Shown here piece by piece: positions 28,565-39,086 of a stretch of DNA of 64,000 nt. The DNA lies in contig NZ_CP062500.1 of NCBI RefSeq assembly GCF_014879975.1, positions 2,356,001 through 2,420,000 on the forward strand. The letters run 5' to 3'. A program made the position numbers and the translations under genes. How positions within the stretch are numbered: position 1 is the first letter of the stretch; the number at the start of each line of letters is the position of its first letter. The notes beneath the pieces were generated by a model. The model was not told the DNA's origin. It worked only from the letters and a program-made list of their open reading frames with translations, and did no database searches. The stretch is from Vibrio bathopelagicus. Lineage in GTDB: Bacteria > Pseudomonadota > Gammaproteobacteria > Enterobacterales > Vibrionaceae.

Positions 28565-29176
28565 TTAAACCATCGACTTCAATGCTTCGCGAATCAATTG
28601 TTCGCTGGTCATGCCATCTTTAGCCACTTGAGCAACAACTTTAGAGGCTTGAGTCGGTTTATAACCCAACGCAAGTAGTGCGCTTACGGCTTCTTCTTCA
28701 GCATCGTGAACCGTTGGCATCGAGTCCATTGGTGCGGCATCCGTTGCAGGCGTAAACAGGTCACCTGCGCCCCACCCTTTAAGGCGGTCTTTCATTTCAA
28801 CAACCAGACGCTCTGCCGTTTTCTTACCAACACCCGGCAGTTTAACCAATGTTGAGATATCTTCGCGTTCAACGCTCTGAACGAATTGGCTTGCCGTCAT
28901 TCCAGAAAGGATACCAAGACCAAGTTTAGGGCCCACACCATTCGCTTTGATCACTTCACGGAACAACGCACGCTCTTTAACGGTGTTAAAACCATAAAGT
29001 AACTGAGCATCTTCACGTACCACAAAATGAGTGTAGATAATTGCCTCTTCGCCTACGTTTGGTAATTCATAAAAACAGCTCATTGGCATTTGGACTTCAT
29101 AACCAACACCACTGACTTCAATCAATAATTCTGGTGGCTGTTTTTCTATTAATGTACCGCGGAGACGTCCGATCAC
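28565..29176 (-). CDS. ruvA: Holliday junction DNA helicase subunit RuvA
   Basis: Tetrameric junction-binding protein, 203 residues. N-terminal OB fold ([28 protein letters not shown]), two helix-hairpin-helix motifs ([33 protein letters not shown]) and a C-terminal RuvB-binding domain ([15 protein letters not shown]). The start is GTG 29174-29176. A chemoreceptor gene separates it from ruvC. Confidence 0.98.
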   Translation of the reverse strand: MIGRLRGTLIEKQPPELLIEVSGVGYEVQMPMSCFYELPNVGEEAIIYTHFVVREDAQLLYGFNTVKERALFREVIKANGVGPKLGLGILSGMTASQFVQSVEREDISTLVKLPGVGKKTAERLVVEMKDRLKGWGAGDLFTPATDAAPMDSMPTVHDAEEEAVSALLALGYKPTQASKVVAQVAKDGMTSEQLIREALKSMV

Positions 29177-29268
29177 AATTCACTCTCTTGATGGAATTTA
29201 ATTTGAGGGACAGAATATAAAAGAACTGGATACTTATCCAGTTCTTTGTGTTTTTTGAAGTGAATTAT

Positions 29269-30729
29269 TTAGGCTTGCTTAGCTTGCGAGACCACGCTGT
29301 TCAAGCTCGAAACCAGTTCTTTAACCGAAGTCACATGACCTGTTAGCTCAGAACCATAATTAGCAACTAAGCCTGACACAGATTTAGTTTCCGCCACGCT
29401 TTGCGCCACTTCTGAACTGGCCAGATCGAGCTCTTTCAACGAATTCATCTGCATTGCCATAATATTGGTGAGCTGATTAACATCTGTTGAGATGGTTTGC
29501 ACCTCTGAGATGATGCCGTTCATCTCACTCGCCGTGGTTTCTATGATTGCTCTGCCGTGTTCAACTTCTTCTTTACTGCGGTCTAACAAAGTTCGAATCT
29601 CTATCGCCGAATGACTGCTTTTCGCCGATAGCTCTCTCACTTGATCCGCCACCACAGCAAAGCCTCTACCCTGTTCACCCGCGCGCGCTGCTTCGATTGC
29701 CGCGTTGAGTGCTAATAGATTAGTTTGCTCGGCAACCGAAGTGATCAAATCAGCGACTTTCATGATCTCTTGATTACTTTGAATGATCTGACTGATCGCA
29801 TCGGTTGAAGCTTCTAATGACTCTGAGCTCTTTTGCGCTTTCGTGCCCACCGCTTCGCTACGCTCTTTCAGTTCACCCACAAATGAATTGGATTCTTCGA
29901 TGCCTTGGGTCATTTGATGGAGTTGTTGGCTCATCTCTTCTGCAGCGCTTGCTTGAGACTCGCAATTGATATTCAACACTTCGACTTGAGCATGCAAATC
30001 TTGTGACTGCTGATCCAAATGAACCGAAACACCCTGTAGGCTCTCTGAATTCGAATTAGCTTGGTCTAGCACGATAGTGAGTCGACCTTCACTTTGCGTC
30101 GCTTGGTTGGCAACGTGTTGGCTTTCTGAAATCGCATCCTCTGCCATTTCGATCGCCACCTCTTTTTGCTTAGCGGTAAAGGCTTGAGCAATGCAGATAA
30201 CCACCAACGGCATGATCACGCCGGACCAAGTTTCCACCACCACCGCTTCCGGAGTAAGCACTAACTGCGGAAATATGAATCCGTTTAGATGAGCTGAAGT
30301 CATCACTAATGAAACACCGATAACGAGTCCACTCCACACCAAGGCAACGATTCGTGTTCCTGATAAGAAAAAAGCGACCACTAACAAAGGCACCCAATAA
30401 GCTTGAGTGGAAGCCACAACCCCACCGCTTTGATAAATGATGTTCAGCGCATGTACGGCCATTCCGACAAAACCAAAATTAAGTGCAAGGCTCGGTTTAC
30501 TCGTCACACGAAGTAGCAGTGCTGAGATCAGTTCGAATACGATAAGAAATACAGATGTGGCGACCAGGAGTTGCTCTTCGTGCTTAGTCCACTTGATTAA
30601 GCTATAAACCCCCACGAAGAATGCAATAAAAGTGAAGAGTAATAAGATATCGGCTTGTCTGACTTCGTTGTTACTCCACCCGTTACTTTTGGGTAGAAAC
30701 AGCGCGCGCCACAGCTTGATTGGGTTCAT
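29269..30729 (-). CDS. Methyl-accepting chemotaxis protein with integral-membrane sensor
   Basis: 486 residues. The N-terminal ~185 residues form about six hydrophobic helices with no sizable periplasmic domain. A coiled-coil cytosolic signalling domain follows, with the hairpin tip [34 protein letters not shown] (about 345-375). No HAMP domain is evident between membrane part and coiled coil. The multi-helix input suggests sensing within the membrane or of membrane state; the ligand is unknown. AAGGA precedes the ATG by nine bases. It sits between ruvC and ruvA, where no functional link is expected. Confidence 0.88.
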   Translation of the reverse strand: MNPIKLWRALFLPKSNGWSNNEVRQADILLLFTFIAFFVGVYSLIKWTKHEEQLLVATSVFLIVFELISALLLRVTSKPSLALNFGFVGMAVHALNIIYQSGGVVASTQAYWVPLLVVAFFLSGTRIVALVWSGLVIGVSLVMTSAHLNGFIFPQLVLTPEAVVVETWSGVIMPLVVICIAQAFTAKQKEVAIEMAEDAISESQHVANQATQSEGRLTIVLDQANSNSESLQGVSVHLDQQSQDLHAQVEVLNINCESQASAAEEMSQQLHQMTQGIEESNSFVGELKERSEAVGTKAQKSSESLEASTDAISQIIQSNQEIMKVADLITSVAEQTNLLALNAAIEAARAGEQGRGFAVVADQVRELSAKSSHSAIEIRTLLDRSKEEVEHGRAIIETTASEMNGIISEVQTISTDVNQLTNIMAMQMNSLKELDLASSEVAQSVAETKSVSGLVANYGSELTGHVTSVKELVSSLNSVVSQAKQA

Positions 30730-30944
30730 CAGTGATCATCCTTGATTAACTTGTAAGACCTCCGACCAATGTTAATAACATGTTAAATGATACGCAATGT
30801 TATTATCTGGGTTCTGTTCGAAAGATCTCATTTCATCAAGGATTTAGCGGCGTATTGTTTTGATATGAGCCAAACAGGGCGTGAGGCTCATCAATCGAAT
30901 AAGTTTAAAAGGCAGAATGTTAGGAACTAACAATAGAATAAGAT

Positions 30945-31466
30945 TTAACGGTAACGCCCTTTTCTTGCTCCTGTAGCTTTGCCTGCAAGTGCGACCAAGG
31001 TTTTATTGGTGTTAGCGTGAGTGATCGCTACGCCTAGAGCATCGGCAGCATCGGCTTGTGGCTTAGCGGGTAGTTTGAGCATGCTCATCACCATATTCTG
31101 AACCATAGACTTATCAGCACCACCATTACCTGTCACAGCTTGTTTGATCAAACGAGCCGCATACTCATGTACAGGCAAATCAGCATTCACCGCTGCTACA
31201 ATCGCACTACCACGAGCTTGGCCCAGTTTAAGTGCTGAATCGGCATTCTTCGCCATGAAGACCTGCTCAATGGCGAACACATCAGGTTGAAACTGAGTAA
31301 TGATCTCACTCACACCCGCATAAATTTGCTTTAAGCGACCTGGCAGTTCTTTTTCGGAAGTGCGAATACAACCACTACCTAAGTAATATAGATGGCGACC
31401 ATTTTGACGAATCACGCCATAGCCGGTAATGCGAGAGCCAGGGTCAATCCCTAAGATAATAGACAT
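30945..31466 (-). CDS. ruvC: Holliday junction resolvase RuvC
   Basis: Endonuclease that cuts Holliday junctions symmetrically, 173 residues. Catalytic acidic residues are in [13 protein letters not shown] (D7), [14 protein letters not shown] (E) and [15 protein letters not shown] (D pair), as in E. coli RuvC. Confidence 0.97.
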   Translation of the reverse strand: MSIILGIDPGSRITGYGVIRQNGRHLYYLGSGCIRTSEKELPGRLKQIYAGVSEIITQFQPDVFAIEQVFMAKNADSALKLGQARGSAIVAAVNADLPVHEYAARLIKQAVTGNGGADKSMVQNMVMSMLKLPAKPQADAADALGVAITHANTNKTLVALAGKATGARKGRYR

Positions 31467-31520
31467 AACTTCAAATACTGATTATTTATACATGCTTTAT
31501 GAGCTTAGTATATCGAACGC

Positions 31521-31555
31521 AAAAAAAAATGCCCGTCAAATTAACGGGCATTTTA
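31521..31555 (-). terminator. Terminator of aspS
   Basis: AATGCCCGT / ACGGGCATT hairpin with a T-run on the minus strand, between aspS and ruvC. Confidence 0.85.
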
Positions 31556-31607
31556 TTGTTCTATCAAAACTCACAGCTTGATTAGAAAGTTGAGCTTAAT
31601 CGTTTGA

Positions 31608-33380
31608 TTAGTCTTCTTTCTTCGCTAAGTTAACAGCGATTGCTAGCTCTTCCAGTGATGCTGGGTTTGCTAGGCTTGGCGCGTCTGTTAATAGACATGC
31701 TGCAGCTGTTGTTTTCGGGAATGCGATAACGTCACGGATGTTCTCTGTACCACAAAGAAGCATTGCTAAACGGTCAAGACCGAATGCTAGACCTGCGTGT
31801 GGTGGCGTACCGTACTTAAGTGCTTCAAGTAGGAAACCGAACTTCTCTTGTTGTTCTTTAGCTTCGATACCTAAGATACCGAATACAGCCGTTTGCATTT
31901 CTGCGCTGTGGATACGTACAGAACCGCCGCCTACTTCATAGCCGTTGATTACCATGTCGTATGCATCAGAGTTAGCCGCAGCTGGATTTGCTTTTAGCTC
32001 TTCCGCGCTCACACCAAGTGGTGATGTGAATGGGTGGTGCATTGCGTGAAGGTTGCCTTCGCCATCTTCTTCGAACATTGGGAAATCAATAACCCAAAGA
32101 GGAGCCCACGCTTTCTTGTCCGTTAGCTCTAAGTCATCACCTAGCTTGATACGAAGTGCGCCCATTGCTTCAGCAACGATGTTCGCTTTATCTGCACCAA
32201 ATAGGATGATATCGCCAGATTCAGCTTGAGTACGCTCAAGAAGACCGTTGATTACGTCTTCGTTTAGGAACTTAGCAACTGGAGATTGGATACCTTCCAT
32301 GCCAGCAGCACGGTCGTTAACCTTCATCCAAGCTAGACCTTTCGCGCCGTAGATACCTACGTGCTCTGCGTAACCGTCGATTTGCTTACGAGTCAGCTTA
32401 GCGCCACCCGGAACACGGATTACTGCTACGCGACCTTTTTCGTCGTTCGCAGGGCCAGAGAATACTTTGAACTCTACATCTTTCAGTAAGTCAGCAACGT
32501 CGACTAGTTCTAGTGGGTTACGTAGATCTGGCTTATCAGAACCGAAACGACGAATCGCTTCAGAGAATGGCATTACTGGGAATTGACCCAGTTCGACATC
32601 TAGAAGCTCTTTCCACATATCGTGAACTAGCTTTTCAGTGATGTTACGTACTTCTTGAGAAGACAGGAATGATGTTTCGATATCGATCTGAGTAAATTCA
32701 GGCTGACGGTCAGCACGTAAATCTTCATCACGGAAACATTTAACGATTTGGTAGTAACGGTCAAAACCAGACATCATCAGCAGTTGCTTGAACAGCTGAG
32801 GAGATTGAGGAAGTGCGTAGAAACTACCTTTATGAACACGGCTTGGTACTAGGTAGTCACGAGCGCCTTCTGGTGTCGCTTTAGTTAATACTGGTGTTTC
32901 GATGTCTAGGAATAGGTTCTCATCTAGGAAACGACGAACGAAGCTAGAAGCACGCGCACGAAGCTTAATACGATCGCTCATTTCTGGACGACGAAGATCG
33001 ATGTAACGGTACTTTAGACGCTGTTCTTCAGAGTTCGTTTGGTTGAAATCTAGCGGAAGCGCTTCTGAACGGTTGATGATCTCAAGGCCAGTTGCGTAAA
33101 GCTCAACTTCGCCCGTCGCCATGTCTTTATTTACTTGGCTGTCAGGACGAACACGTACTTCACCAGTAAATTTGATACAGAATTCATTACGCAGTTGGTT
33201 AGCGATCGGGAAGATATCTTTCATATCTGGATCGACAACAACCTGAACGACGCCTTCACGATCTCGCATATCGATAAAGATAAGACCGCCTAAATCACGG
33301 CGACGGTTTACCCAGCCGCACAATTCTACAGTTTGTCCCGCCAGGGACTTGTTCAGGTTACCACAGTAATGGGTACGCAT
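31608..33380 (-). CDS. aspS: Aspartyl-tRNA synthetase
   Basis: Class IIb synthetase, 590 residues, the bacterial long form with the GAD insertion. N-terminal OB-fold anticodon domain ([26 protein letters not shown]), motif 2 ([20 protein letters not shown]) and motif 3 ([15 protein letters not shown]) are intact. Transcribed away from the DUF72 gene. Confidence 0.98.
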   Translation of the reverse strand: MRTHYCGNLNKSLAGQTVELCGWVNRRRDLGGLIFIDMRDREGVVQVVVDPDMKDIFPIANQLRNEFCIKFTGEVRVRPDSQVNKDMATGEVELYATGLEIINRSEALPLDFNQTNSEEQRLKYRYIDLRRPEMSDRIKLRARASSFVRRFLDENLFLDIETPVLTKATPEGARDYLVPSRVHKGSFYALPQSPQLFKQLLMMSGFDRYYQIVKCFRDEDLRADRQPEFTQIDIETSFLSSQEVRNITEKLVHDMWKELLDVELGQFPVMPFSEAIRRFGSDKPDLRNPLELVDVADLLKDVEFKVFSGPANDEKGRVAVIRVPGGAKLTRKQIDGYAEHVGIYGAKGLAWMKVNDRAAGMEGIQSPVAKFLNEDVINGLLERTQAESGDIILFGADKANIVAEAMGALRIKLGDDLELTDKKAWAPLWVIDFPMFEEDGEGNLHAMHHPFTSPLGVSAEELKANPAAANSDAYDMVINGYEVGGGSVRIHSAEMQTAVFGILGIEAKEQQEKFGFLLEALKYGTPPHAGLAFGLDRLAMLLCGTENIRDVIAFPKTTAAACLLTDAPSLANPASLEELAIAVNLAKKED

Positions 33381-33659
33381 AATGAATTTCCCAATCTCTT
33401 AATTATTTACTAATTTCCAAGCTGTCAGTGGTCATTCCACACAACAGAGCAAAGGAACATTTATACGCGGAAACTCGCTTAAAATCGACCTTCCACATTC
33501 GAATTTATTGTGTTTTATCTGGCTTTGTTGCTTTTTAGCCCATCAAGTGCGCAAAGATTCATCAAAACCGAAAAAATTGCGCTAATTATATCTCGAAAGT
33601 ACCTTAATCGGCAAAAGTCTCGTACAGTAGTTTTCGTTTCAACTTAAAAACTTTTTGTG

Positions 33660-34580
33660 ATGACTAATGGCGTAACGACTAACGGTGTAATGACGATGGA
33701 AACTTTACCTTTAAGACTTGGATTAACTATGTGGTCTCATTCTGAGTGGCAAAGTCAGTTCTATGGTAAAGGAACAAAACCTGCTGAGCGCTTGGAAAAA
33801 TACACCCAAGTTTTTCATACCGTCGAAGGCAACACGACTTTCTATGCAACTCCCAGCGTCTCAACGGTCAATAACTGGAAAGCCGCGAGTCACGATGATT
33901 TCAAATTTACTTTTAAGTTGCCTAAGTTCATCACCCACCAGCAGCACTTAAAGCATTGCCAAGCCGAACTCAAAGAATTTCTGCTCACCATGTCGCTACT
34001 GCATAGCCGTATTGGTCAGTGGACGATTCAATTGCCCCATAGCTTCGAACCCAGCATGCTCCCTGCCCTGCAAAAATTTTGTACCTTGTTTCCAAAAGAC
34101 ATGCAGCTCGGCGTTGAAGTTCGTCACCTTGGTTTCTTTGATAAAGGCGATGCCGAAAAACGTTTCAATCATTGGTTAATAGAAGAAGGGATCAATCGCA
34201 TCATTATGGATAGCCGCCCTGTTTTCTCCGCACCACCAACGACAGAAGCGGTGATCGACGCACATCAAAAGAAACCACGCGTTCCAGTTCATGCCATTGC
34301 GACAGCAAACAATCCGATGGTTCGCTTTATTGGTCATCCAGATCAGGAACCCAATCTGGCTTTCTTTAAACCTTGGTTCGCGAAATTACCGACTTGGTTA
34401 AATGAAGGAAAACAACCTTATTTAATGATCCACACCCCAGACAACAATCACGCACCTGAGCTTGCGATTGCTATCTATAAGCAATTACAGACGCAAGTTG
34501 CTGAACACACACAGATAACCTTGCCTAATTTAGCAGAGTTTCCTGCTCAAAAAGGTGACCATCAAATCTCGATGTTTTGA
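33660..34580 (+). CDS. DUF72 family protein (YecE-like)
   Basis: About 300 residues, homologous to E. coli YecE along its length: LGLTMWSHSEWQ, VEGNTTFYATPS, FKFTFKLPKFITHQ, GVEVRH, MDSRPVFSAPPTTEA, VPVHAIATANNPMVRFIGH and YLMIHTPDNNHAPELA. DUF72 proteins form a TIM-barrel-like fold; no activity is established. The start is unclear. GTG 33657, ATG 33660, ATG 33690 and ATG 33696 are all in frame, and the extra N-terminus is the near-repeat MTNGV-TTNGV-MT. The shorter starts match YecE better. Confidence 0.82.
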   Translation: MTNGVTTNGVMTMETLPLRLGLTMWSHSEWQSQFYGKGTKPAERLEKYTQVFHTVEGNTTFYATPSVSTVNNWKAASHDDFKFTFKLPKFITHQQHLKHCQAELKEFLLTMSLLHSRIGQWTIQLPHSFEPSMLPALQKFCTLFPKDMQLGVEVRHLGFFDKGDAEKRFNHWLIEEGINRIIMDSRPVFSAPPTTEAVIDAHQKKPRVPVHAIATANNPMVRFIGHPDQEPNLAFFKPWFAKLPTWLNEGKQPYLMIHTPDNNHAPELAIAIYKQLQTQVAEHTQITLPNLAEFPAQKGDHQISMF

Positions 34581-34701
34581 TAGTAAACAACCACTAACAC
34601 ACGTTCACTTTCATCAATCTCAGTTTTCGTGACACAAGCGATTTTTTTACGTAAAATACGTCCCCTTTTATTTGGTACGAATTCTGTGCCGATTACGCTG
34701 A

Positions 34702-35448
<747 letters not shown>

Positions 35449-35560
35449 CGCTCGACCACAATTGGCGAAAGTTTGACGCACTCATACTTTGCCCTTAATT
35501 TCCTGTGTTATGGCTATAAAGCTGTACACATTATGAATTCCACAACGGTTAATATTATTC

Positions 35561-36532
35561 ATGTTTAATTTTGCTAACTTTTATCAACTCATTGCCCAAG
35601 ACACTCGCCTACAGCCATGGCTCAATGTTCTTCCTCAACAGCTGACGGATTGGCAAAATGCAGAGCACGGTGACTTTGACCGTTGGTTACGTGCACTAAA
35701 TAAGATCCCGCAAGGCGTGCCTGATCAAGTTGATTTAAAGAACTCTGTGACTATCGGCAGCAGCACACCATTTCAAACGGGTGAACTTAAGAAGCTAGAG
35801 AGCTTATTAAAGACGTTCCACCCTTGGCGTAAAGGTCCTTATACCGTTCATGATATTCATATCGATACAGAATGGCGCAGTGACTGGAAATGGGACCGTG
35901 TACTTCCGCATATATCACCGCTTAAAAACCGTTCTGTACTCGATGTAGGTTGCGGTAATGGCTACCACATGTGGAGAATGTTAGGTGAAGGAGCTCGTTT
36001 GACCGTCGGTATCGACCCGTCTCACCTTTTCCTTGTTCAGTTTGAAGCTATCCGTAAGCTGATGGGCGATGACCAACGCGCTCACCTTTTACCTTTAGGT
36101 ATTGAGCAGCTGCCAAAACTGGAAGCTTACGACACTGTATTCAGCATGGGTGTGCTATACCACCGCCGTTCACCGCTTGATCATTTGATCCAATTGAAAG
36201 ACCAGTTGGTATCTGGTGGCGAACTGGTACTTGAAACCTTAGTAATTGAAGGTGACGAAAACGCGGTTCTGGTCCCTGTTGACCGCTATGCGCAAATGAG
36301 AAACGTGTACTTCTTCCCATCTGCTCGCGCACTGAAACGCTGGCTTGAACAAGTTGGCTTTGAAGACGTTCGAATCGTTGATGAAAATGTTACGACGGTT
36401 GGCGAACAACGCACAACAGAATGGATGACGCATAACTCTCTGCCAGATTACTTAGACCCGAATGACCCAAGCAAAACAGTTGAAGGTCACCCAGCACCGA
36501 GACGTGCAGTTCTTGTAGCGACAAAGCCGTAA
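35561..36532 (+). CDS. cmoB: tRNA U34 carboxymethyltransferase CmoB
   Basis: Transfers the carboxymethyl group from carboxy-SAM to 5-hydroxyuridine-34. 323 residues, matching E. coli Cmo[22 protein letters not shown] is the cofactor motif, and [13 protein letters not shown] and [23 protein letters not shown] are family signatures. The third pathway enzyme, cmoM, is at 51476-52261. Confidence 0.96.
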   Translation: MFNFANFYQLIAQDTRLQPWLNVLPQQLTDWQNAEHGDFDRWLRALNKIPQGVPDQVDLKNSVTIGSSTPFQTGELKKLESLLKTFHPWRKGPYTVHDIHIDTEWRSDWKWDRVLPHISPLKNRSVLDVGCGNGYHMWRMLGEGARLTVGIDPSHLFLVQFEAIRKLMGDDQRAHLLPLGIEQLPKLEAYDTVFSMGVLYHRRSPLDHLIQLKDQLVSGGELVLETLVIEGDENAVLVPVDRYAQMRNVYFFPSARALKRWLEQVGFEDVRIVDENVTTVGEQRTTEWMTHNSLPDYLDPNDPSKTVEGHPAPRRAVLVATKP

Positions 36533-36545
36533 CGTCGTTGTCCGC

Positions 36546-36580
36546 AAGCTATTATTCAAGTGACCACAGAATAATAGCTT
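36546..36580 (+). terminator. Hairpin downstream of cmoB
   Basis: Perfect 12-bp inverted repeat AAGCTATTATTC (36546-36557) / GAATAATAGCTT (36569-36580) 13 bases past the cmoB stop. The T-run is short (TTTT then GG), so it may be a moderate terminator. Confidence 0.6.
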
Positions 36581-36650
36581 TTGGTCGTAATAAAGCCATC
36601 ATTTATCTCGCAGTAAACTTTGACTTAAAAGTGCGCAAATTGAACAAAAA

Positions 36651-36764
36651 TTGACTTATGTTTAATAAGTGAGCTATTTAAATTGGCGATAATTGGCGTA
36701 GCGCTCACATTGCGATTCAATATGACCAGACTCTTACATTAGGATGCTTCACGCATCCTTTTTT
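36651..36764 (+). ncRNA. Candidate small RNA between cmoB and the zinc-protease-like operon
   Basis: A sigma70-like promoter, TTGACT (36651-36656), 18-base spacer, TATTTA (36675-36680), precedes about 78 bases with no reading frame. That stretch begins with a tandem pair AATTGGCGAT-AATTGGCGTA (36681-36700). It ends in a Rho-independent hairpin AGGATGC-ttca-cGCATCCT and T6 (36741-36764). Promoter, short non-coding transcript and terminator together fit an sRNA. Alternatively it is the 5' leader of the gene at 36820, ending in an attenuator. Not recognised as a known RNA. Confidence 0.35.
36741..36764 (+). terminator. Rho-independent terminator before the protease/7TM/ATP-grasp operon
   Basis: AGGATGC-ttcac-GCATCCT followed by T6, 56 bases upstream of the next gene. 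Confidence 0.8.
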
Positions 36765-36819
36765 GTAGGCTAAACTTCTAAATAGTCTGAACTATTCTCT
36801 AATTTCCAAAGGTTTTTTT

Positions 36820-37560
36820 ATGTTTAAGCGATTATCGCCAATTGTGGCGGTTGGTTTGCTCTCTGGCTGTACCCTCACTAACGGTGCGGCCTACCACCAA
36901 GAAACTCTCGACGCAATTTCCCGCTCAGAGACAAACATCGCAAATAAGGTTCAAAACCTTGAACTGCAACTAAGTAATCAAAGTGATTATATTGAAAGCT
37001 TAGAAGACGAAATTATCACCCTTTCCAGCCAATTAGATATTCATCTAACGAGCATAGAACACAAAGTTATTGATGAGTTAGAGGAAGAAGAACCTGTTGC
37101 AGTTGCAGCCGTACCTGCCGCACCTACCTCACAACCAACCATCCTTGGTGGAATCGAAAAAGTATCCATTGATTCTATCAAACAAAGCTTTGATGCGCGT
37201 GTTGATACTGGCGCAACCACCTCTTCTTTGAACGCAGTAGACATCAAAGAGTTCGAGCGTAACGGTAAAGACTGGGTGAAGTTTCACTTAGCAGACAAAG
37301 CACAAGCGCCAGAAGACCAGAAATGGATTGAAGCTCCTGTTGTTCGTTTCGTAAAAATCCGCCAATCGACCAATGATAAGACTGAACGTAGAGCTGTGAT
37401 TGAATTATGGGTGAAAGTTGGAAAAATCCATGAAAAAGCGCAATTTACATTGGCGGATCGCTCTCAAATGAGTCACCCTGTATTACTAGGGCGCGAATTT
37501 ATCAAAGACATAGCGCTAGTAGATGTAAGTAAAAAATACGTACAAACGGAAGTTAAATAA
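36820..37560 (+). CDS. Lipoprotein of the retropepsin-like 'ATP-dependent zinc protease' family
   Basis: 246 residues. Signal peptide with lipobox LLSGC (C16), so a membrane-anchored lipoprotein; a coiled-coil segment (about 28-90); a short acidic and Ala/Pro linker; then the protease-like domain. DTGATTSSLNA (D129-G131) is the DTG signature of aspartic proteases, and PVLLGREFI is the second conserved motif (hydrophobic-Gly before an acidic region). Members are annotated as zinc proteases in databases, but the visible motif is aspartic. Cotranscribed with the next two genes (17 and 3 base gaps). Confidence 0.8.
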   Translation: MFKRLSPIVAVGLLSGCTLTNGAAYHQETLDAISRSETNIANKVQNLELQLSNQSDYIESLEDEIITLSSQLDIHLTSIEHKVIDELEEEEPVAVAAVPAAPTSQPTILGGIEKVSIDSIKQSFDARVDTGATTSSLNAVDIKEFERNGKDWVKFHLADKAQAPEDQKWIEAPVVRFVKIRQSTNDKTERRAVIELWVKVGKIHEKAQFTLADRSQMSHPVLLGREFIKDIALVDVSKKYVQTEVK

Positions 37561-37577
37561 CAATAGTAGGGTAAGCT

Positions 37578-39083
37578 ATGACGTCAAGAATTCCATTTTA
37601 TATCTCAATTTTCCTGCTCATCGTAGCAGGGATAACACTGAGTATGTTCAGACATACAACCTACGGTGTACCCTGGACTCCAGGCGAAACTAATCAGGTT
37701 TGGGACATTGAAGCTCGTATCGAGTTCAATGCAGTGGGTAAAGAAGCAAAAGTTTCACTAGCCGCACCTCACACACAGTCTAACTTTACACTTATCGGCG
37801 AGTCAGCTTCATCACCAGGTTACGGCATTTCATACTTGAATACAGATTCAGGTCGCCGTGCTGAGTGGTCAATTCGTCATGCAGATGGCCCGCAAACTAT
37901 CTACTACAAGACACAGTTCTTAGTCGATAGCCAAGCGAACGTTACCTCAATACCTCCAGAAGGTGATGTGGCTCAACCAAGCTTTGACGGCCCTGAAGAG
38001 GCTGCAGCTCTTGCTTTGATTGACAGAGCAACCAAGCGCTCAGCAGACAATATCACCTTTACTCGTGAGTTAATCAAAACGCTTAACGATCCAGACAGCC
38101 AAAACTCAGCGCTGATTCTGAATAACATGACCAAAGTGGAAGCGACACACAAGCTACTTTCTGCCGCTAAAATCCACAACAAAGTTGTCGGTGTTATTGA
38201 ATTGGAAGACGGACGTCGTCGCCAATCAATCCAGCATATGAACCAAATTTGGGATAATAACCAGTGGGTTCTATTCTCTCCTGAATCTAGCGAGCAACAA
38301 GTTCAACCAAACTTACTCATCTGGGACGAATCAAATGTCTCTCTATTAGATGTAGTGGGCGGCCAGAACAGTAAAGTTCACTTCTCGATGATTGCTCAGG
38401 AAATCTCACCAACAGAAGCAACCAGCAGTAAGGTCTCTGCCGACCAACTGTTGAACCTGTCGATCCACAGCCTACCGTTAGAAGAGCAAGCGATGTTTAA
38501 AACCATCATGCTGATTCCAATTGGTGCGCTTATCGTTGTGTTCCTGAGAGTGATCATCGGTCTTAAGACTTCTGGTACGTTCATGCCCGTTCTGATTGCC
38601 GTAGCATTCGTTCAAACGCAGTTGGTGACAGGTATTGTGGGCTTCCTACTGATTGTCGGTACTGGCCTTGTAATACGAAGTTACTTATCCAAACTCAACC
38701 TCTTGCTCGTGGCCAGGATATCCGCCGTAATTATTACGGTAATTATGATTATCTCGATATTTACTGTAGTCGCATTTAAAATCGGACTCACCGAAGGCCT
38801 ATCGATTACGTTCTTCCCAATGATTATCTTGTCTTGGACTATTGAACGTATGTCTATCCTTTGGGAAGAAGAAGGCGCGAAAGAAGTAATGCTACAAGGT
38901 GGCGGCTCTTTATTTACAGCGGTGCTTGTTTACTTAGGTATGACTAACCCGTTCATTCAACACTTAACGTTCAACTTTATTGGTTTACAGCTTGTAATTC
39001 TAGCGACCATCTTGTTACTAGGTAACTACACAGGCTACCGTTTGACCGAGCTTCGTCGCTTTAAACCGCTAGCGGAGGACTAA
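37578..39083 (+). CDS. Inactive transglutaminase fused to a 7TM domain
   Basis: 501 residues. N-terminal helix (about 7-24), a periplasmic transglutaminase-like domain to about 310, then seven hydrophobic helices (KTIMLIPIGALIVVFLRVIIGL through LVILATILLLGNYTGY). There is not one cysteine in the protein, so the Cys-His-Asp transglutaminase chemistry is impossible and the domain probably binds rather than cuts or links peptides. Architecture matches the 7TM-transglutaminase family that travels with RimK-like ligases and retropepsin-like proteases. AGGGTAAGCT precedes the ATG. Confidence 0.82.
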   Translation: MTSRIPFYISIFLLIVAGITLSMFRHTTYGVPWTPGETNQVWDIEARIEFNAVGKEAKVSLAAPHTQSNFTLIGESASSPGYGISYLNTDSGRRAEWSIRHADGPQTIYYKTQFLVDSQANVTSIPPEGDVAQPSFDGPEEAAALALIDRATKRSADNITFTRELIKTLNDPDSQNSALILNNMTKVEATHKLLSAAKIHNKVVGVIELEDGRRRQSIQHMNQIWDNNQWVLFSPESSEQQVQPNLLIWDESNVSLLDVVGGQNSKVHFSMIAQEISPTEATSSKVSADQLLNLSIHSLPLEEQAMFKTIMLIPIGALIVVFLRVIIGLKTSGTFMPVLIAVAFVQTQLVTGIVGFLLIVGTGLVIRSYLSKLNLLLVARISAVIITVIMIISIFTVVAFKIGLTEGLSITFFPMIILSWTIERMSILWEEEGAKEVMLQGGGSLFTAVLVYLGMTNPFIQHLTFNFIGLQLVILATILLLGNYTGYRLTELRRFKPLAED

Positions 39084-39086
39084 GTT

